The notes under the pieces: generated by a model
Seen by the model: only the letters and a program-made list of their open reading frames with translations
What the model was told of the DNA's origin: nothing
Databases searched by the model: none
Position numbers and translations under genes: made by a program
Origin: Limnochordia bacterium
Lineage (GTDB): Bacteria; Bacillota; Limnochordia; Darwinibacteriales; DTU012
DNA length: 48,658 nt
Direction of reading: 5' to 3'
Assembly (NCBI GenBank): GCA_007116145.1
Contig: SKJB01000017.1
Span: 1-48,658, forward strand
Part shown: in pieces, positions 7,795 to 16,239 of the stretch
How the letters are laid out: each line of letters opens with the position of its first letter
How positions within the stretch are numbered: position 1 is the first letter of the stretch

Positions 7795-8301
7795 TTACTG
7801 GATAAGTGTAACCAGTTTTTGACCAAATTCTTGGGCTGCTTCTGGTCCGTTTCCAGTAATCAAGTTACCATCAACCTCTACTAGATTCCCGGTGTAGTTG
7901 GCACCTTGGTCTATTAATGCTGAGGATCCGTCGGGGAATACTGTGGCGCGTTTATTTATTAGTAACCCCGCATTTGCAAGAATTACTGGAGCTATACAGA
8001 TGGCCCCCAGGATTTTTTTGCTGTCAACTACAGCCTTTGCTAAACGGTGGACTGACTTGTCTTCAAAGTATTGGGATGCACCCCCTCCGCCAATAAAGAC
8101 TAAAGCATTGAGTTGAGTTATTTCTATGTCACTAACTAAAATATCTGGATTGACAATTAACCCTAGTTTTCCTATGGTTTTATCCGTAGTGGTAGATGCC
8201 GTAATGACACTGATGCCTGCTGCTTCTAAGATAGCTTTTGGTACTTGGTATTCTTCGTCTCGAAAAACTTTCTCGGCTATGATGAAAACTGCTGTGTTCA
8301 T
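7795..8301 (-). CDS. DJ-1/PfpI family protein
   Basis: About 168 residues with the class I glutamine-amidotransferase-like fold: N-terminal VFIIAEKVFRDEEY, a central ALVFIGGGGASQYF, and the nucleophile-elbow Cys in LGAICIAPVILANAG. The residue after the Cys is Ile instead of the His of PfpI-type proteases (AICHGP), so a peptidase triad is unlikely; a chaperone, glyoxalase or stress role is more plausible. The start at 8301 has an AAGGAGGAAT ribosome site; the longer frame to 8412 is not needed. It is transcribed divergently from the flavodiiron gene across about 110 nt, which supports a stress context. Confidence 0.8.
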   Translation of the reverse strand: MNTAVFIIAEKVFRDEEYQVPKAILEAAGISVITASTTTDKTIGKLGLIVNPDILVSDIEITQLNALVFIGGGGASQYFEDKSVHRLAKAVVDSKKILGAICIAPVILANAGLLINKRATVFPDGSSALIDQGANYTGNLVEVDGNLITGNGPEAAQEFGQKLVTLIQ

Positions 8302-8413
8302 AAGAATTCCTCCTTGTGCGCGTGTTGTTACTGTTATTCTACCATTTTTACTGCAGGATTTCCTGTTTGTTGCTAGATACATACTGAAATTATTTTGAAA
8401 GGAGCACAACACA

Positions 8414-9607
8414 ATGGCTGTAACAGAGATTAAGAAGGGTGTTTATTGGGTGGGGGCCGTCGATTGGAATATTCGATCCTTTCACGGACCAACCTTCACG
8501 ACGCCGTACGGAACAACGTATAATTCCTATCTGATTGTGGATGAGCAAATTACCTTGGTTGATGCTGTTTATACACCCTTTGCCCAAGAGTTGATTGATC
8601 ATATCGCCGAAATTATTGATCCAACTACGATTGATAATGTGGTTGTCAATCACATTGAAACGGATCATGCTGGCGCGCTACCAAACATTATGGCGCTTAA
8701 TCCTGGAGCAAGAATGTTTGCCACGAATAATGCGAAAGTAGGCTTGGCCAAACACTTTGATCAAGATTGGGATATCACGGTCGTTAAAAGCGGTGACACT
8801 CTAAAAACTGGGAAATACACATTGTCTTTTCTAGAAGCCCCCATGCTGCACTGGCCAGATAGTATGTTTACATACATTGGTGAACTAAAATTATTGATGC
8901 CAAACGATGCTTTTGGTCAACACTATGCCTCGAATTTTCGTTTTGATGATCAAGTGAATTTTAACCATGTGATGGATGAAGCGAGGAAATATTATGCAAA
9001 CATCTTAAATCCGTTCTCAAAACTAGTATTAAAAAAATTAGCTGAGGTTGAGAGTTTAGGGTTAGAAATCGATATGATCGCACCAAGTCACGGGATAATT
9101 TGGCGGCAAAATCCCGATAAAATTCTGCAAGCGTATTCTGGATGGGCTAAGGGAGAGAGTGCGAAGAAAGTGGTTATTCTCTATGATACAATGTGGGAGA
9201 GTACCACAAAGCTAGCTAAAGCATTCATGGAAGGAATCACGGAAGCTGGAGTGGAAGCCGCTCTGTATCAGGTTTCTAAGACCGATCACAATGACATTTT
9301 GACTGATGTTATCAATGCAAGTGCTGTACTGATTGGCTCTTCTACTGTTAATAATAATATTTTGCCATCGCTCTCCCCAATTCTCGATGAACTTGTAGGC
9401 TTAAAAGCTCCGGGAAAAATAGGCTTAGCTTTTGGTTCACAGGGATGGGCTGGTGGAGCAGTTAAGACAATTGAACAGCGGCTAACCGAAGCTGGAGTAG
9501 AGATGCACGGACCAGCTTTTGTGGTAAAATGGCTCCCAAATGGCGAGGAATTACAACGTGCAAAGGAATTGGGAAAAGAAATTGCAATGCAGGTTGTTCA
9601 TTCATAA
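8414..9607 (+). CDS. fprA: Flavodiiron protein (A-type FprA, O2/NO reductase)
   Basis: 397 residues, the normal two-domain A-type length. The N-terminal metallo-beta-lactamase-like domain carries the diiron ligands: NHIETDHAG (HxExDH), MLHWPDSMF, NDAFGQHYA and PSHGIIWR. The C-terminal flavodoxin domain begins VVILYDTMWESTTKLA and binds FMN. These cytoplasmic enzymes reduce O2 to water and/or NO to N2O in anaerobes, fed by rubredoxin or F420-type donors; none is encoded here. AAAGGAG precedes the ATG. The next gene (GrpE-like) starts 22 nt downstream with its own ribosome site, so co-transcription with the chaperone module is likely. Confidence 0.93.
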   Translation: MAVTEIKKGVYWVGAVDWNIRSFHGPTFTTPYGTTYNSYLIVDEQITLVDAVYTPFAQELIDHIAEIIDPTTIDNVVVNHIETDHAGALPNIMALNPGARMFATNNAKVGLAKHFDQDWDITVVKSGDTLKTGKYTLSFLEAPMLHWPDSMFTYIGELKLLMPNDAFGQHYASNFRFDDQVNFNHVMDEARKYYANILNPFSKLVLKKLAEVESLGLEIDMIAPSHGIIWRQNPDKILQAYSGWAKGESAKKVVILYDTMWESTTKLAKAFMEGITEAGVEAALYQVSKTDHNDILTDVINASAVLIGSSTVNNNILPSLSPILDELVGLKAPGKIGLAFGSQGWAGGAVKTIEQRLTEAGVEMHGPAFVVKWLPNGEELQRAKELGKEIAMQVVHS

Positions 9608-9629
9608 TATTTGAGTATGGAGGTACTTG

Positions 9630-10295
9630 ATGGATTTACGATTTTGGCGAAATAAGCAGAATAATCCAGTAGTGGAAGAGTTACGATTAATGAGAGAAGA
9701 AAGGCAGTTTTTTCAAGAAAGCATGAATGATTTAACCACGCAATGCTTAGAACAAAAAGAGGAGATTCGTAAACTTGCTCGTCTGCAGTATAGGGCAAAT
9801 CAAGATGCTAGTCAGAAGTATGAATCTTTAGTTTTAGAAGTTACAAAAGTGCAGCAACTATACCAAGAGCAACTCGGGGCTCGTCAATGGCAGGAATTAG
9901 CTACTGCGCAGTGGCAAACAGCAGTTAATGGAATTATCCGTTTACTAGACGATTTGGATCTAGCGATTTCTCATAATAAGGAGGGACAAGATGCCTGGTC
10001 TCAGTTATTGCTCAATTGGGCTACATATAGTCTGTCGTTGTTAAAGGATTTAGGAGTTACTGAGATTTCTGCTGTGGGTCAAATATTTGAACCAAGGTTA
10101 ATGGATGCCACAGGTACGATAAATCGTACCGAGATAGAAGCTTCTGGGGAAACAGTATTCGCCCCATACAGTGTTGTGGAGGTTATCAAACGGGGGTTTG
10201 TTACTAAGAATGGCGAAATGGTGCGAAAAACACAAGTCATAACGTTGGAGGAAGACTTAGATGAAATCAAAAACTCGTCCTATTGTCGGAATTGA
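9630..10295 (+). CDS. GrpE-like nucleotide exchange factor
   Basis: About 221 residues: a long N-terminal coiled coil (residues about 15-95, rich in Glu, Gln and Arg) followed by a short beta domain ending FAPYSVVEVIKRGFVTKNGEMVRKT split over the last 60 residues, the GrpE signature. The segment LLDDLDLAI corresponds to the GrpE four-helix bundle. Start at ATG 9630, with GGAGGT 5-6 nt upstream; the TTG at 9627 is less likely. It overlaps the following dnaK-like gene by 35 nt, a strong sign of translational coupling. It is divergent from housekeeping GrpE and is a partner for the neighbouring Hsp70. Confidence 0.8.
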   Translation: MDLRFWRNKQNNPVVEELRLMREERQFFQESMNDLTTQCLEQKEEIRKLARLQYRANQDASQKYESLVLEVTKVQQLYQEQLGARQWQELATAQWQTAVNGIIRLLDDLDLAISHNKEGQDAWSQLLLNWATYSLSLLKDLGVTEISAVGQIFEPRLMDATGTINRTEIEASGETVFAPYSVVEVIKRGFVTKNGEMVRKTQVITLEEDLDEIKNSSYCRN

Positions 10296-12102
10296 CTTAG
10301 GAACAACGAATTCGGCCATAGCTTGGATTCAAGAGGGTAAGCCGGCAATAGTATCTTCTCCGAAAAGGGAACGGATTATTCCTTCGGTCGTGCACATTGA
10401 CACGCGCGGTCAAGTTTTAGTCGGTCAAGATGCAGTTGGATCTAAGATTGCTATGCCAAGTCGAACCATCAGTGCTATTAAACGACATATGGGTTCAGAG
10501 GAGCCCTTGTCGATTGCTGATCAAATGCTGTTGCCTGAAGAAATATCGTCCCTCATTCTGAAAGAACTAAAGGGCTTTGTCGCTACTACATTTCCAGATG
10601 AGACAGCTATTGAGGCTGTTATTACAGTGCCAGCCTATTTTACCGATGCGCAACGAAGAGCTACAAAGAGAGCCGGAGAGTTGGCTGGTTTTGTGGTTGA
10701 ACGGATTATCAACGAACCTACAGCTGCTGCCTTAGCTTTTGGTTTAGGCAAGCCAGATCAAACAGGTCATATTTTAGTCTATGATTTAGGTGGAGGAACT
10801 TTTGATGTATCGGTCGTGGAAATGTACTCTGGCATTTTAGAGGTAAAAGCATCTGCCGGAAACAATCTCCTCGGAGGTGAAGATTTCGATTGGTTGTTGC
10901 TAGACTATATGGCAGAACACGTAGTAGCTGAGTATGGAGTGGATCCTCGACTGGATTTGCGAGCAAAGACTTTGTTGAAGGAGAAAGCAGAGGAAACGAA
11001 AAAGCTGCTGTCTATGTCTGAGAGAGTAGATGTGAGTATTCCTCTCTTATGCTTTAAAGATAAAGATCCCATTGGTCTAGCAATCGAAATCACTAGAGTG
11101 CAGTTTGAAGCAATGATCGATGACCTGCTAAGAGAAACCACTGAACTAGTGACTAGAGCCTTAGCGGATGCCCATCTGTTGCCGACTGATATCAATGAGG
11201 TCTTGCTAGTTGGTGGTTCTACTCGGATTCCGAAAGTTCGCGAACTGATAAGGGACATCTTTGAGATGGAGCCCCGTACTGATGTGGATCCTGATGAAAC
11301 GGTGGCCTTAGGGGCAGCTGTGCAAGCAGGTATTAAATCAGGAGAGCTTACAGCAGAGTCGCTGATATCTACGGACGTTGCTCCCTTTTCCATGGGGATC
11401 TCCGTTCTGCATCAAATAGGTGCTAGTATGCGTTCAGATTGGTTCAGTGTGATCATCCCCCGTAATACCACGATTCCGGTTACCCGCACGGAACAGTACC
11501 ATACTTCATCTGATGGGCAAAGAGCGGTTTCTATTGAGATCTACCAGGGAGAAAGTGAACAGGCTAAGGAGAATTATAGTCTCGGAGAGTTTATGTTAGA
11601 GGGAATTCCAGCAAATCTTGCTGGTGAAGAAGCGATTGATGTCACATTTAGTTACAATATCAACGGTATCCTAGAAGTTGCAGCAAAGTGTGTTTCAAAC
11701 GGTAAAGAAATGCATATTTCTGTACACGATCAGCTACAGCGAGACTCTGAAGAGGAATTTTCGCAAAGCTTAGAGCGAATTCACCAAGCGTTAGCAAATA
11801 GTCGACTGTTTGATGATGAGTTTGATTTTGACGATGAGGAGATGGATATCACCGTAGAAGCGGACGACGAGTTTCTGAGTGCCAATCGCTCTCTCGCGTC
11901 ACTTATCGACGAGGCAAAACTAGCCGTAGCGAAGGGTCAGCGACTAGTTAGCGCACTTGACGAATTAGCAGCGAAGAATCTATTGCAGCAGGTCGATCAG
12001 GTACTCCAATTATTAGAGAATCCAGAGGTTACTTCATTGCGAAATGCGCTTGATGACTTAGTGGACATGCTAATCGATTATGACATGGAGGGTGAAGACT
12101 AG
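10261..12102 (+). CDS. DnaK-like Hsp70 chaperone (paralogous/non-canonical)
   Basis: 613 residues. The ATPase domain is well kept: GIDLGTTNSAIAW, ITVPAYFTDAQRRATKRAG, INEPTAAALAFGLG, VYDLGGGTFDVSV and LLVGGSTRIPKVRELI. The beta substrate-binding domain follows (about 385-505). The lid is unusual: after about residue 510 there is a very acidic stretch (DDEFDFDDEEMDITV) before a short helical region, and the C-terminus lacks a conserved EEVD-like tail. Length and lid suggest a specialised Hsp70 rather than the main DnaK. It lies inside a grpE-like/dnaJ-like operon, overlapping both neighbours, and has a GGAGGAAG site within the grpE coding end. Confidence 0.88.
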   Translation: MKSKTRPIVGIDLGTTNSAIAWIQEGKPAIVSSPKRERIIPSVVHIDTRGQVLVGQDAVGSKIAMPSRTISAIKRHMGSEEPLSIADQMLLPEEISSLILKELKGFVATTFPDETAIEAVITVPAYFTDAQRRATKRAGELAGFVVERIINEPTAAALAFGLGKPDQTGHILVYDLGGGTFDVSVVEMYSGILEVKASAGNNLLGGEDFDWLLLDYMAEHVVAEYGVDPRLDLRAKTLLKEKAEETKKLLSMSERVDVSIPLLCFKDKDPIGLAIEITRVQFEAMIDDLLRETTELVTRALADAHLLPTDINEVLLVGGSTRIPKVRELIRDIFEMEPRTDVDPDETVALGAAVQAGIKSGELTAESLISTDVAPFSMGISVLHQIGASMRSDWFSVIIPRNTTIPVTRTEQYHTSSDGQRAVSIEIYQGESEQAKENYSLGEFMLEGIPANLAGEEAIDVTFSYNINGILEVAAKCVSNGKEMHISVHDQLQRDSEEEFSQSLERIHQALANSRLFDDEFDFDDEEMDITVEADDEFLSANRSLASLIDEAKLAVAKGQRLVSALDELAAKNLLQQVDQVLQLLENPEVTSLRNALDDLVDMLIDYDMEGED

Positions 12103-13376
12103 TGTTTGGACAAATTCGCCGCCAGAAGAAACCAGCGCTTGAGAACTATTATAAGGTTTTAGGTACGCGAGCTAACATTTCACAAGAACGCATTAAAGAG
12201 AAATATGTTGCAAAGCTGAAAGAAAACCCACCTGAAACCCATCCCGAAGAGTTTAAAAAGATCCGTGAAGCCTATGACACCTTACGGGATCCTGCTAAGC
12301 GCAAAAAATATGATATAACTCGTAAGTATGGACGGAAAGTAGAGAGATTAAATGACGATATGATGCTAGCGTTATATATGGAAGATTATCTAGATGCAGA
12401 ATCCTTAGCGCAAGATTCGTTACAATTGATCCCTAATTCGTCTGCTTACACGGTCTTGTCGCAAATTGCCTTGGTGTACCATCAGGATATTAAACTTTTT
12501 CATCATTATATGGATCAAATAGTGGCAGTAGGAGATGTCGATCAAGAGACTCTTATTACTACGAAGGCTTCTATTCTAGTCGAAATGGAGTATGCGCAAG
12601 AAGCCTATGATCTCGTGCTCGAGGCGAAGAAAACGTATCCGCAATCTCGAGATCTAGAGTATGTAAGCGTTAGTATATGTTTAGCCCTTGATAAGCCTGA
12701 TGAAGCCATTAACAGTATTGAGAGTCTGCTCCCTGATGATCAGCAGCTTTCTATTGATGATCTCGATCTATTTATAAAATATACTCTTATTCTAATGCGC
12801 TATGATAGGTGGGAGTTAAAACCAAATATTCAGCGGCGGATAAAGCCTTTTGTGAGCAATCTTGATGCTCCTGATCGCGATGTTGTTATTTCTAAACTTA
12901 CTGATGAGTATGAGGAATATTGGGACCGAGCAATGTTTCGAGCTGCAGAATTCATTGCTTCTATTCTCACCACATTAGATCCTAAGAATAGAGAATTCCG
13001 ACAAATGCGCAGGGATAGTAAAGAGCTAGTCGAAGTGGAAAAAGCATTAAGGCGCTTGGATAGAGACGAGATTCTGTTTCCGTACTTATTCTATAATGCC
13101 CTTGCCTGGTATAGAGATAAATATGTAGATAGCTTTGAGGTTTTTATGGGGGAAGAAGAGAATGAAGCAGCACGATTTCTAGAGGAGACAAGAAGTTCGG
13201 GCGAGCTCGATGATGACGAGATAAATGTAGTGATTGCCATGGGAATTCGTCGAATTAAGAACAAGCATCCCCTGATCTATGCAGAGTTCAAGCAAGAGTG
13301 GACTGAGCTGTTAGAAAAGGCGACGAAGGGGATGAATCGCGAGGAACGACGACAAATTATGCGGACGAAAGGCTAA
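12102..13376 (+). CDS. J-domain protein lacking the HPD motif, with TPR-like helical C-terminus
   Basis: 424 residues, GTG start overlapping the dnaK-like stop by one base. Residues about 14-75 align with a J-domain (ENYYKVLGTRANIS, then FKKIREAYDTLRDPAKRKKYD), but where helices II and III are joined by HPD this protein has KENPPETHPEEF, so the HPD tripeptide is replaced by NPP. The rest (about 90-424) is helical with TPR-like repeats (YLDAESLAQDSLQLIPNSS, AQEAYDLVLEAKKTYPQS). The zinc-finger and peptide-binding domains of true DnaJ are absent. It is presumably the dedicated co-chaperone or adaptor of the preceding Hsp70; classic HPD-dependent ATPase stimulation is doubtful. Confidence 0.75.
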   Translation: MFGQIRRQKKPALENYYKVLGTRANISQERIKEKYVAKLKENPPETHPEEFKKIREAYDTLRDPAKRKKYDITRKYGRKVERLNDDMMLALYMEDYLDAESLAQDSLQLIPNSSAYTVLSQIALVYHQDIKLFHHYMDQIVAVGDVDQETLITTKASILVEMEYAQEAYDLVLEAKKTYPQSRDLEYVSVSICLALDKPDEAINSIESLLPDDQQLSIDDLDLFIKYTLILMRYDRWELKPNIQRRIKPFVSNLDAPDRDVVISKLTDEYEEYWDRAMFRAAEFIASILTTLDPKNREFRQMRRDSKELVEVEKALRRLDRDEILFPYLFYNALAWYRDKYVDSFEVFMGEEENEAARFLEETRSSGELDDDEINVVIAMGIRRIKNKHPLIYAEFKQEWTELLEKATKGMNREERRQIMRTKG

Positions 13377-14234
13377 GTGAATAGCGTGATACAAATTGGT
13401 AAAACCCACACTTTGCAGGTGATAAGAAAAACTGGCATTGGCGTGTATCTTAATCTACAAGATGCTAAAGCGCCAGATGATATTTTGTTGCCGAAAAATC
13501 AAGTGCCGCGAGAAATAGAAGTCGGCGATGCGATTGAAGTATTTGTTTATAAGAATGCTGAGGATGTAACCATAGCTACAGTTCGCAAACCGATGCTGAC
13601 ATTAGATGAGCCAGGACCAGGACTTTTGGAAGTGGTTGATATGACAGAGTTTGGTGCGTTCTTAAACTGGGGTTTAGAGAAGGATTTACTATTACCTCTA
13701 AGTGAACAGATAGGCACAGTTAAGCAAGGGGATTCATGTTTAGTGGGGTTATATCTCGATGAGGTGACGCAAAGATTATGTGCATCAATGTATATATATG
13801 ATTTGCTAAGTACTGAATCACCATATAACCAGAATGATAGTGCCAACGGAACCGTGTACACAATAAACGATGAGATTGGAGTCTTTGTAGCTGTAGATAA
13901 TAAGTATCATGGGCTGATTCTTAACAAAGAACTGTATGGCAAGTATTCAATAGGTGACAATGTTGAAGTACGAATAAAAAAAGTGAGAGATGATGGTAAG
14001 TTGGAATTAAGCACGAGAAAACCGGCTTACGTTGCCATAGAGAGTGATTCGCAAAAGATTATGGAGCGGTTGAAATTGTGTGAGGGTAATCTTCTTCTCA
14101 ATGATAAGAGTTCTCCAGCGCAGATAAAGGCAGAGTTAAATCTAAGTAAAGGTGCCTTTAAAAGGGCCGTTGGTAGACTTTTACGAGAAGGTGCGATTAA
14201 GATCACGGAGGATGGTATTACGTTGAATTGGTAA
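13377..14234 (+). CDS. cvfB: CvfB-like S1-domain RNA-binding protein
   Basis: 285 residues with the CvfB/YitL layout: tandem S1-type OB folds (an N-terminal one with GIGVYLNLQDA and PDDILLPKNQVP; a second with LEVVDMTEFGAFLNWG and KDLLLPLSEQ; a third with NDEIGVFVAVDNKYHGLI) and a C-terminal winged helix (SSPAQIKAELNLSKGAFKRAVGRL kept here only as a description of residues about 245-270). Such proteins bind RNA and affect virulence or stress gene expression in Firmicutes. The GTG start follows the J-protein stop without a gap, so it belongs to the chaperone operon. Hairpins and a T-run terminator follow. Confidence 0.82.
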   Translation: MNSVIQIGKTHTLQVIRKTGIGVYLNLQDAKAPDDILLPKNQVPREIEVGDAIEVFVYKNAEDVTIATVRKPMLTLDEPGPGLLEVVDMTEFGAFLNWGLEKDLLLPLSEQIGTVKQGDSCLVGLYLDEVTQRLCASMYIYDLLSTESPYNQNDSANGTVYTINDEIGVFVAVDNKYHGLILNKELYGKYSIGDNVEVRIKKVRDDGKLELSTRKPAYVAIESDSQKIMERLKLCEGNLLLNDKSSPAQIKAELNLSKGAFKRAVGRLLREGAIKITEDGITLNW

Positions 14235-14236
14235 TA

Positions 14237-14316
14237 GCAACACTACGTGCTGGTGTTGCGCCTACTTTGGTATGAGTGAGCATGATTGCGTCTTCGATAC
14301 GCATTCGTGCTTTTTT
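14237..14316 (+). terminator. Tandem hairpins and terminator ending the fprA-chaperone-cvfB unit
   Basis: First hairpin: GCAACAC (14237-14243) with GTGTTGC (14253-14259), no T-run. Second: GCATGATTGCGT (14280-14291) pairs, with one mismatch and one wobble, with ACGCATTCGTGC (14299-14310) and is followed by six T residues (14311-14316), a good Rho-independent terminator. The small frame that could be read from 14276 overlaps this terminator and is not taken as a gene. Confidence 0.8.
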
Positions 14317-14558
14317 GCTTTATCTACAGGAACGTCGTACTTATGCATGGGAGCGGGTAGTTATTTTGTGGTATCTAGTTAAATCGCTGTTAAATGCGGC
14401 AAAACTGAGATATCTGGGGAGGATTTTCTCTATTAGACGAGAATATTTCATAGTTAAATAGTTAAAAAATGAAAACGATAGGCGAATCGATACGAGTGTG
14501 GTATTCGTTTGATATACTGATGGGCTTATGAGTTTGAATGTGAAAGGTGGAGTTAGTT
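14317..14558 (+). promoter_or_regulatory. Leader/promoter region of the ilv-leu operon
   Basis: These 242 nt hold no convincing gene. A TATACT -10-like element is at 14513-14518, with only a weak -35 (ATACGA) 17 nt upstream. An imperfect inverted repeat (CGAAT ... ATTCG, 14484-14508) overlaps the presumed -35 region and is a possible operator. I looked for a T-box leader (specifier loops and the GGGTGGNACCGCG sequence) and see none, so regulation is probably by a DNA-binding repressor rather than tRNA sensing. Confidence 0.35.
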
Positions 14559-16220
14559 GTGCGAAGTGATATTGTTAAACGTGGACTCGAACGAGCACCC
14601 CATCGTTCTTTGTTTAAAGCGATGGGTTATACAGATGCAGAGATCAATGCACCTCTAGTAGGGATTGTGAATTCCCAGAACGAAGTAGTTCCTGGGCATA
14701 TTCACCTCGATACAATAGTGGAAGCTGTGAAGGCTGGAGTCCGTAATGCTGGAGGAACACCGATGGAATTTCCAGCGATCGCTGTGTGTGATGGGATATC
14801 CATGGGACACATAGGTATGCACTACTCGTTACCGAGTCGGGAGTTAATCGCCGATTCCATCGAAACGATGGCCATGGCCCACGGATTCGATGCTTTAGTT
14901 ATGGTGCCAAACTGCGATAAGATAGTGCCTGCAATGTTAATGGCTGCTGGTCGCTTAAATATCCCGACAATCGTTGTCAGTGGTGGCCCGATGTTAGCAG
15001 GAAAGACAAAGCAAGGTAATATTAGTCTTTCTAATATGTTTGAAGCCGTTGGATCGGTACAAGCTGGTACTATGAGTGAAGCCGAACTGCTCAGTTGTGA
15101 AGAAAATGCCTGTCCAACCTGTGGATCGTGTTCTGGAATGTTTACGGCAAATAGCATGAATTGTCTTACCGAAGTACTCGGGATGGGGCTGCCTGGTAAT
15201 GGAACGATTCCAGCTGTTTATGCTGAACGTGTGCGCTTAGCGAAACAAGCGGGACAGACGATAATGTCTTTACTGGATAAGGATCTTAGACCTCATGATA
15301 TTATGACTAAAGAAGCTTTCATGAATGCCTTAACAGTCGATATGGCCTTAGGCTGTAGCACCAATAGTATGTTACACTTACCAGCTATTGCCTATGAAGT
15401 CGGGATTGAGTTAAATCTAGATTTAGCGAATACTGTGAGTGCTCGCACACCTAATTTATGCAAATTGAGTCCTGCAGGCCCTGATCATATTGAAGACTTG
15501 TATATGGCTGGTGGAGTGCAAGCTGTTATGAAAGAGCTAAGCAAAGGGAACTTATTGCACTTGGAAATAGGGACGGTTACAGGTAAGACTGTGGGAGAGA
15601 ATATTGCCCATGCAGTTAATAGCAACCCTAAGGTAATTCGCCCGCTTGATAAACCTTACAGCCAAACAGGAGGCATCGCCGTTTTAAGAGGTAATTTAGC
15701 ACCGGATGGCTGTGTAGTGAAACGCTCAGCGGTGGCGAAAGAAATGTTACAACACACCGGGCCTGCACGGGTGTTTGAAAGTGAAGAAGCAGTGAGTGCT
15801 GCTATTCTCGGTGGCAAGATTAATCGGGGTGATGTTGTCGTGATTCGCTATGAGGGGCCTAAGGGTGGACCGGGTATGCGAGAAATGTTAGCGCCCACAT
15901 CAGCGGTGGCTGGCATGGGCTTGGATAAAGACGTGGCCTTAATTACCGATGGTCGGTTTAGTGGCGCTACGCGCGGTGCATCCATTGGCCATATTTCACC
16001 GGAAGCAGCCGAGGGTGGTCCGATTGCCTTTGTAAATGAAGGTGATAGTATCTCCATTGATGTGCTAGCCGGAACGTTAATACTTCATGTTTCTGACGAG
16101 GAACTGACCAAACGGAAAGAGTCGTGGAATCCTCCTGCACCTAAGATTCGACACGGGTATCTAGCTCGGTATGTTAAGTTAGTTAGCTCTGCTAGTACAG
16201 GAGCTGTACTAAAAGCGTAA
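14559..16220 (+). CDS. ilvD: Dihydroxy-acid dehydratase
   Basis: About 553 residues. It dehydrates 2,3-dihydroxy-isovalerate and 2,3-dihydroxy-3-methylvalerate to the keto acids of valine/leucine and isoleucine. The Fe-S ligands are seen in [13 protein letters not shown] and [18 protein letters not shown]; the C-terminal swivelling domain contains [23 protein letters not shown] 14559 is chosen because the product then begins [18 protein letters not shown], the family's usual start, and AAAGGTGGAG lies 8 nt upstream; GTG 14547 falls inside that ribosome site. It is the first gene of a nine- to ten-gene operon; ilvB starts 19 nt downstream. Confidence 0.95.
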   Translation: MRSDIVKRGLERAPHRSLFKAMGYTDAEINAPLVGIVNSQNEVVPGHIHLDTIVEAVKAGVRNAGGTPMEFPAIAVCDGISMGHIGMHYSLPSRELIADSIETMAMAHGFDALVMVPNCDKIVPAMLMAAGRLNIPTIVVSGGPMLAGKTKQGNISLSNMFEAVGSVQAGTMSEAELLSCEENACPTCGSCSGMFTANSMNCLTEVLGMGLPGNGTIPAVYAERVRLAKQAGQTIMSLLDKDLRPHDIMTKEAFMNALTVDMALGCSTNSMLHLPAIAYEVGIELNLDLANTVSARTPNLCKLSPAGPDHIEDLYMAGGVQAVMKELSKGNLLHLEIGTVTGKTVGENIAHAVNSNPKVIRPLDKPYSQTGGIAVLRGNLAPDGCVVKRSAVAKEMLQHTGPARVFESEEAVSAAILGGKINRGDVVVIRYEGPKGGPGMREMLAPTSAVAGMGLDKDVALITDGRFSGATRGASIGHISPEAAEGGPIAFVNEGDSISIDVLAGTLILHVSDEELTKRKESWNPPAPKIRHGYLARYVKLVSSASTGAVLKA

Positions 16221-16239
16221 TGGGAAAGCGAGGAGAACA

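Noticed and set aside
14276-14461. 61-codon frame before ilvD
   Set aside because: It starts inside a terminator hairpin, has no ribosome site and encodes no recognisable motif.
14317-14558. T-box riboswitch for the ilv-leu operon
   Set aside because: The T-box sequence and antiterminator are not present in the leader.
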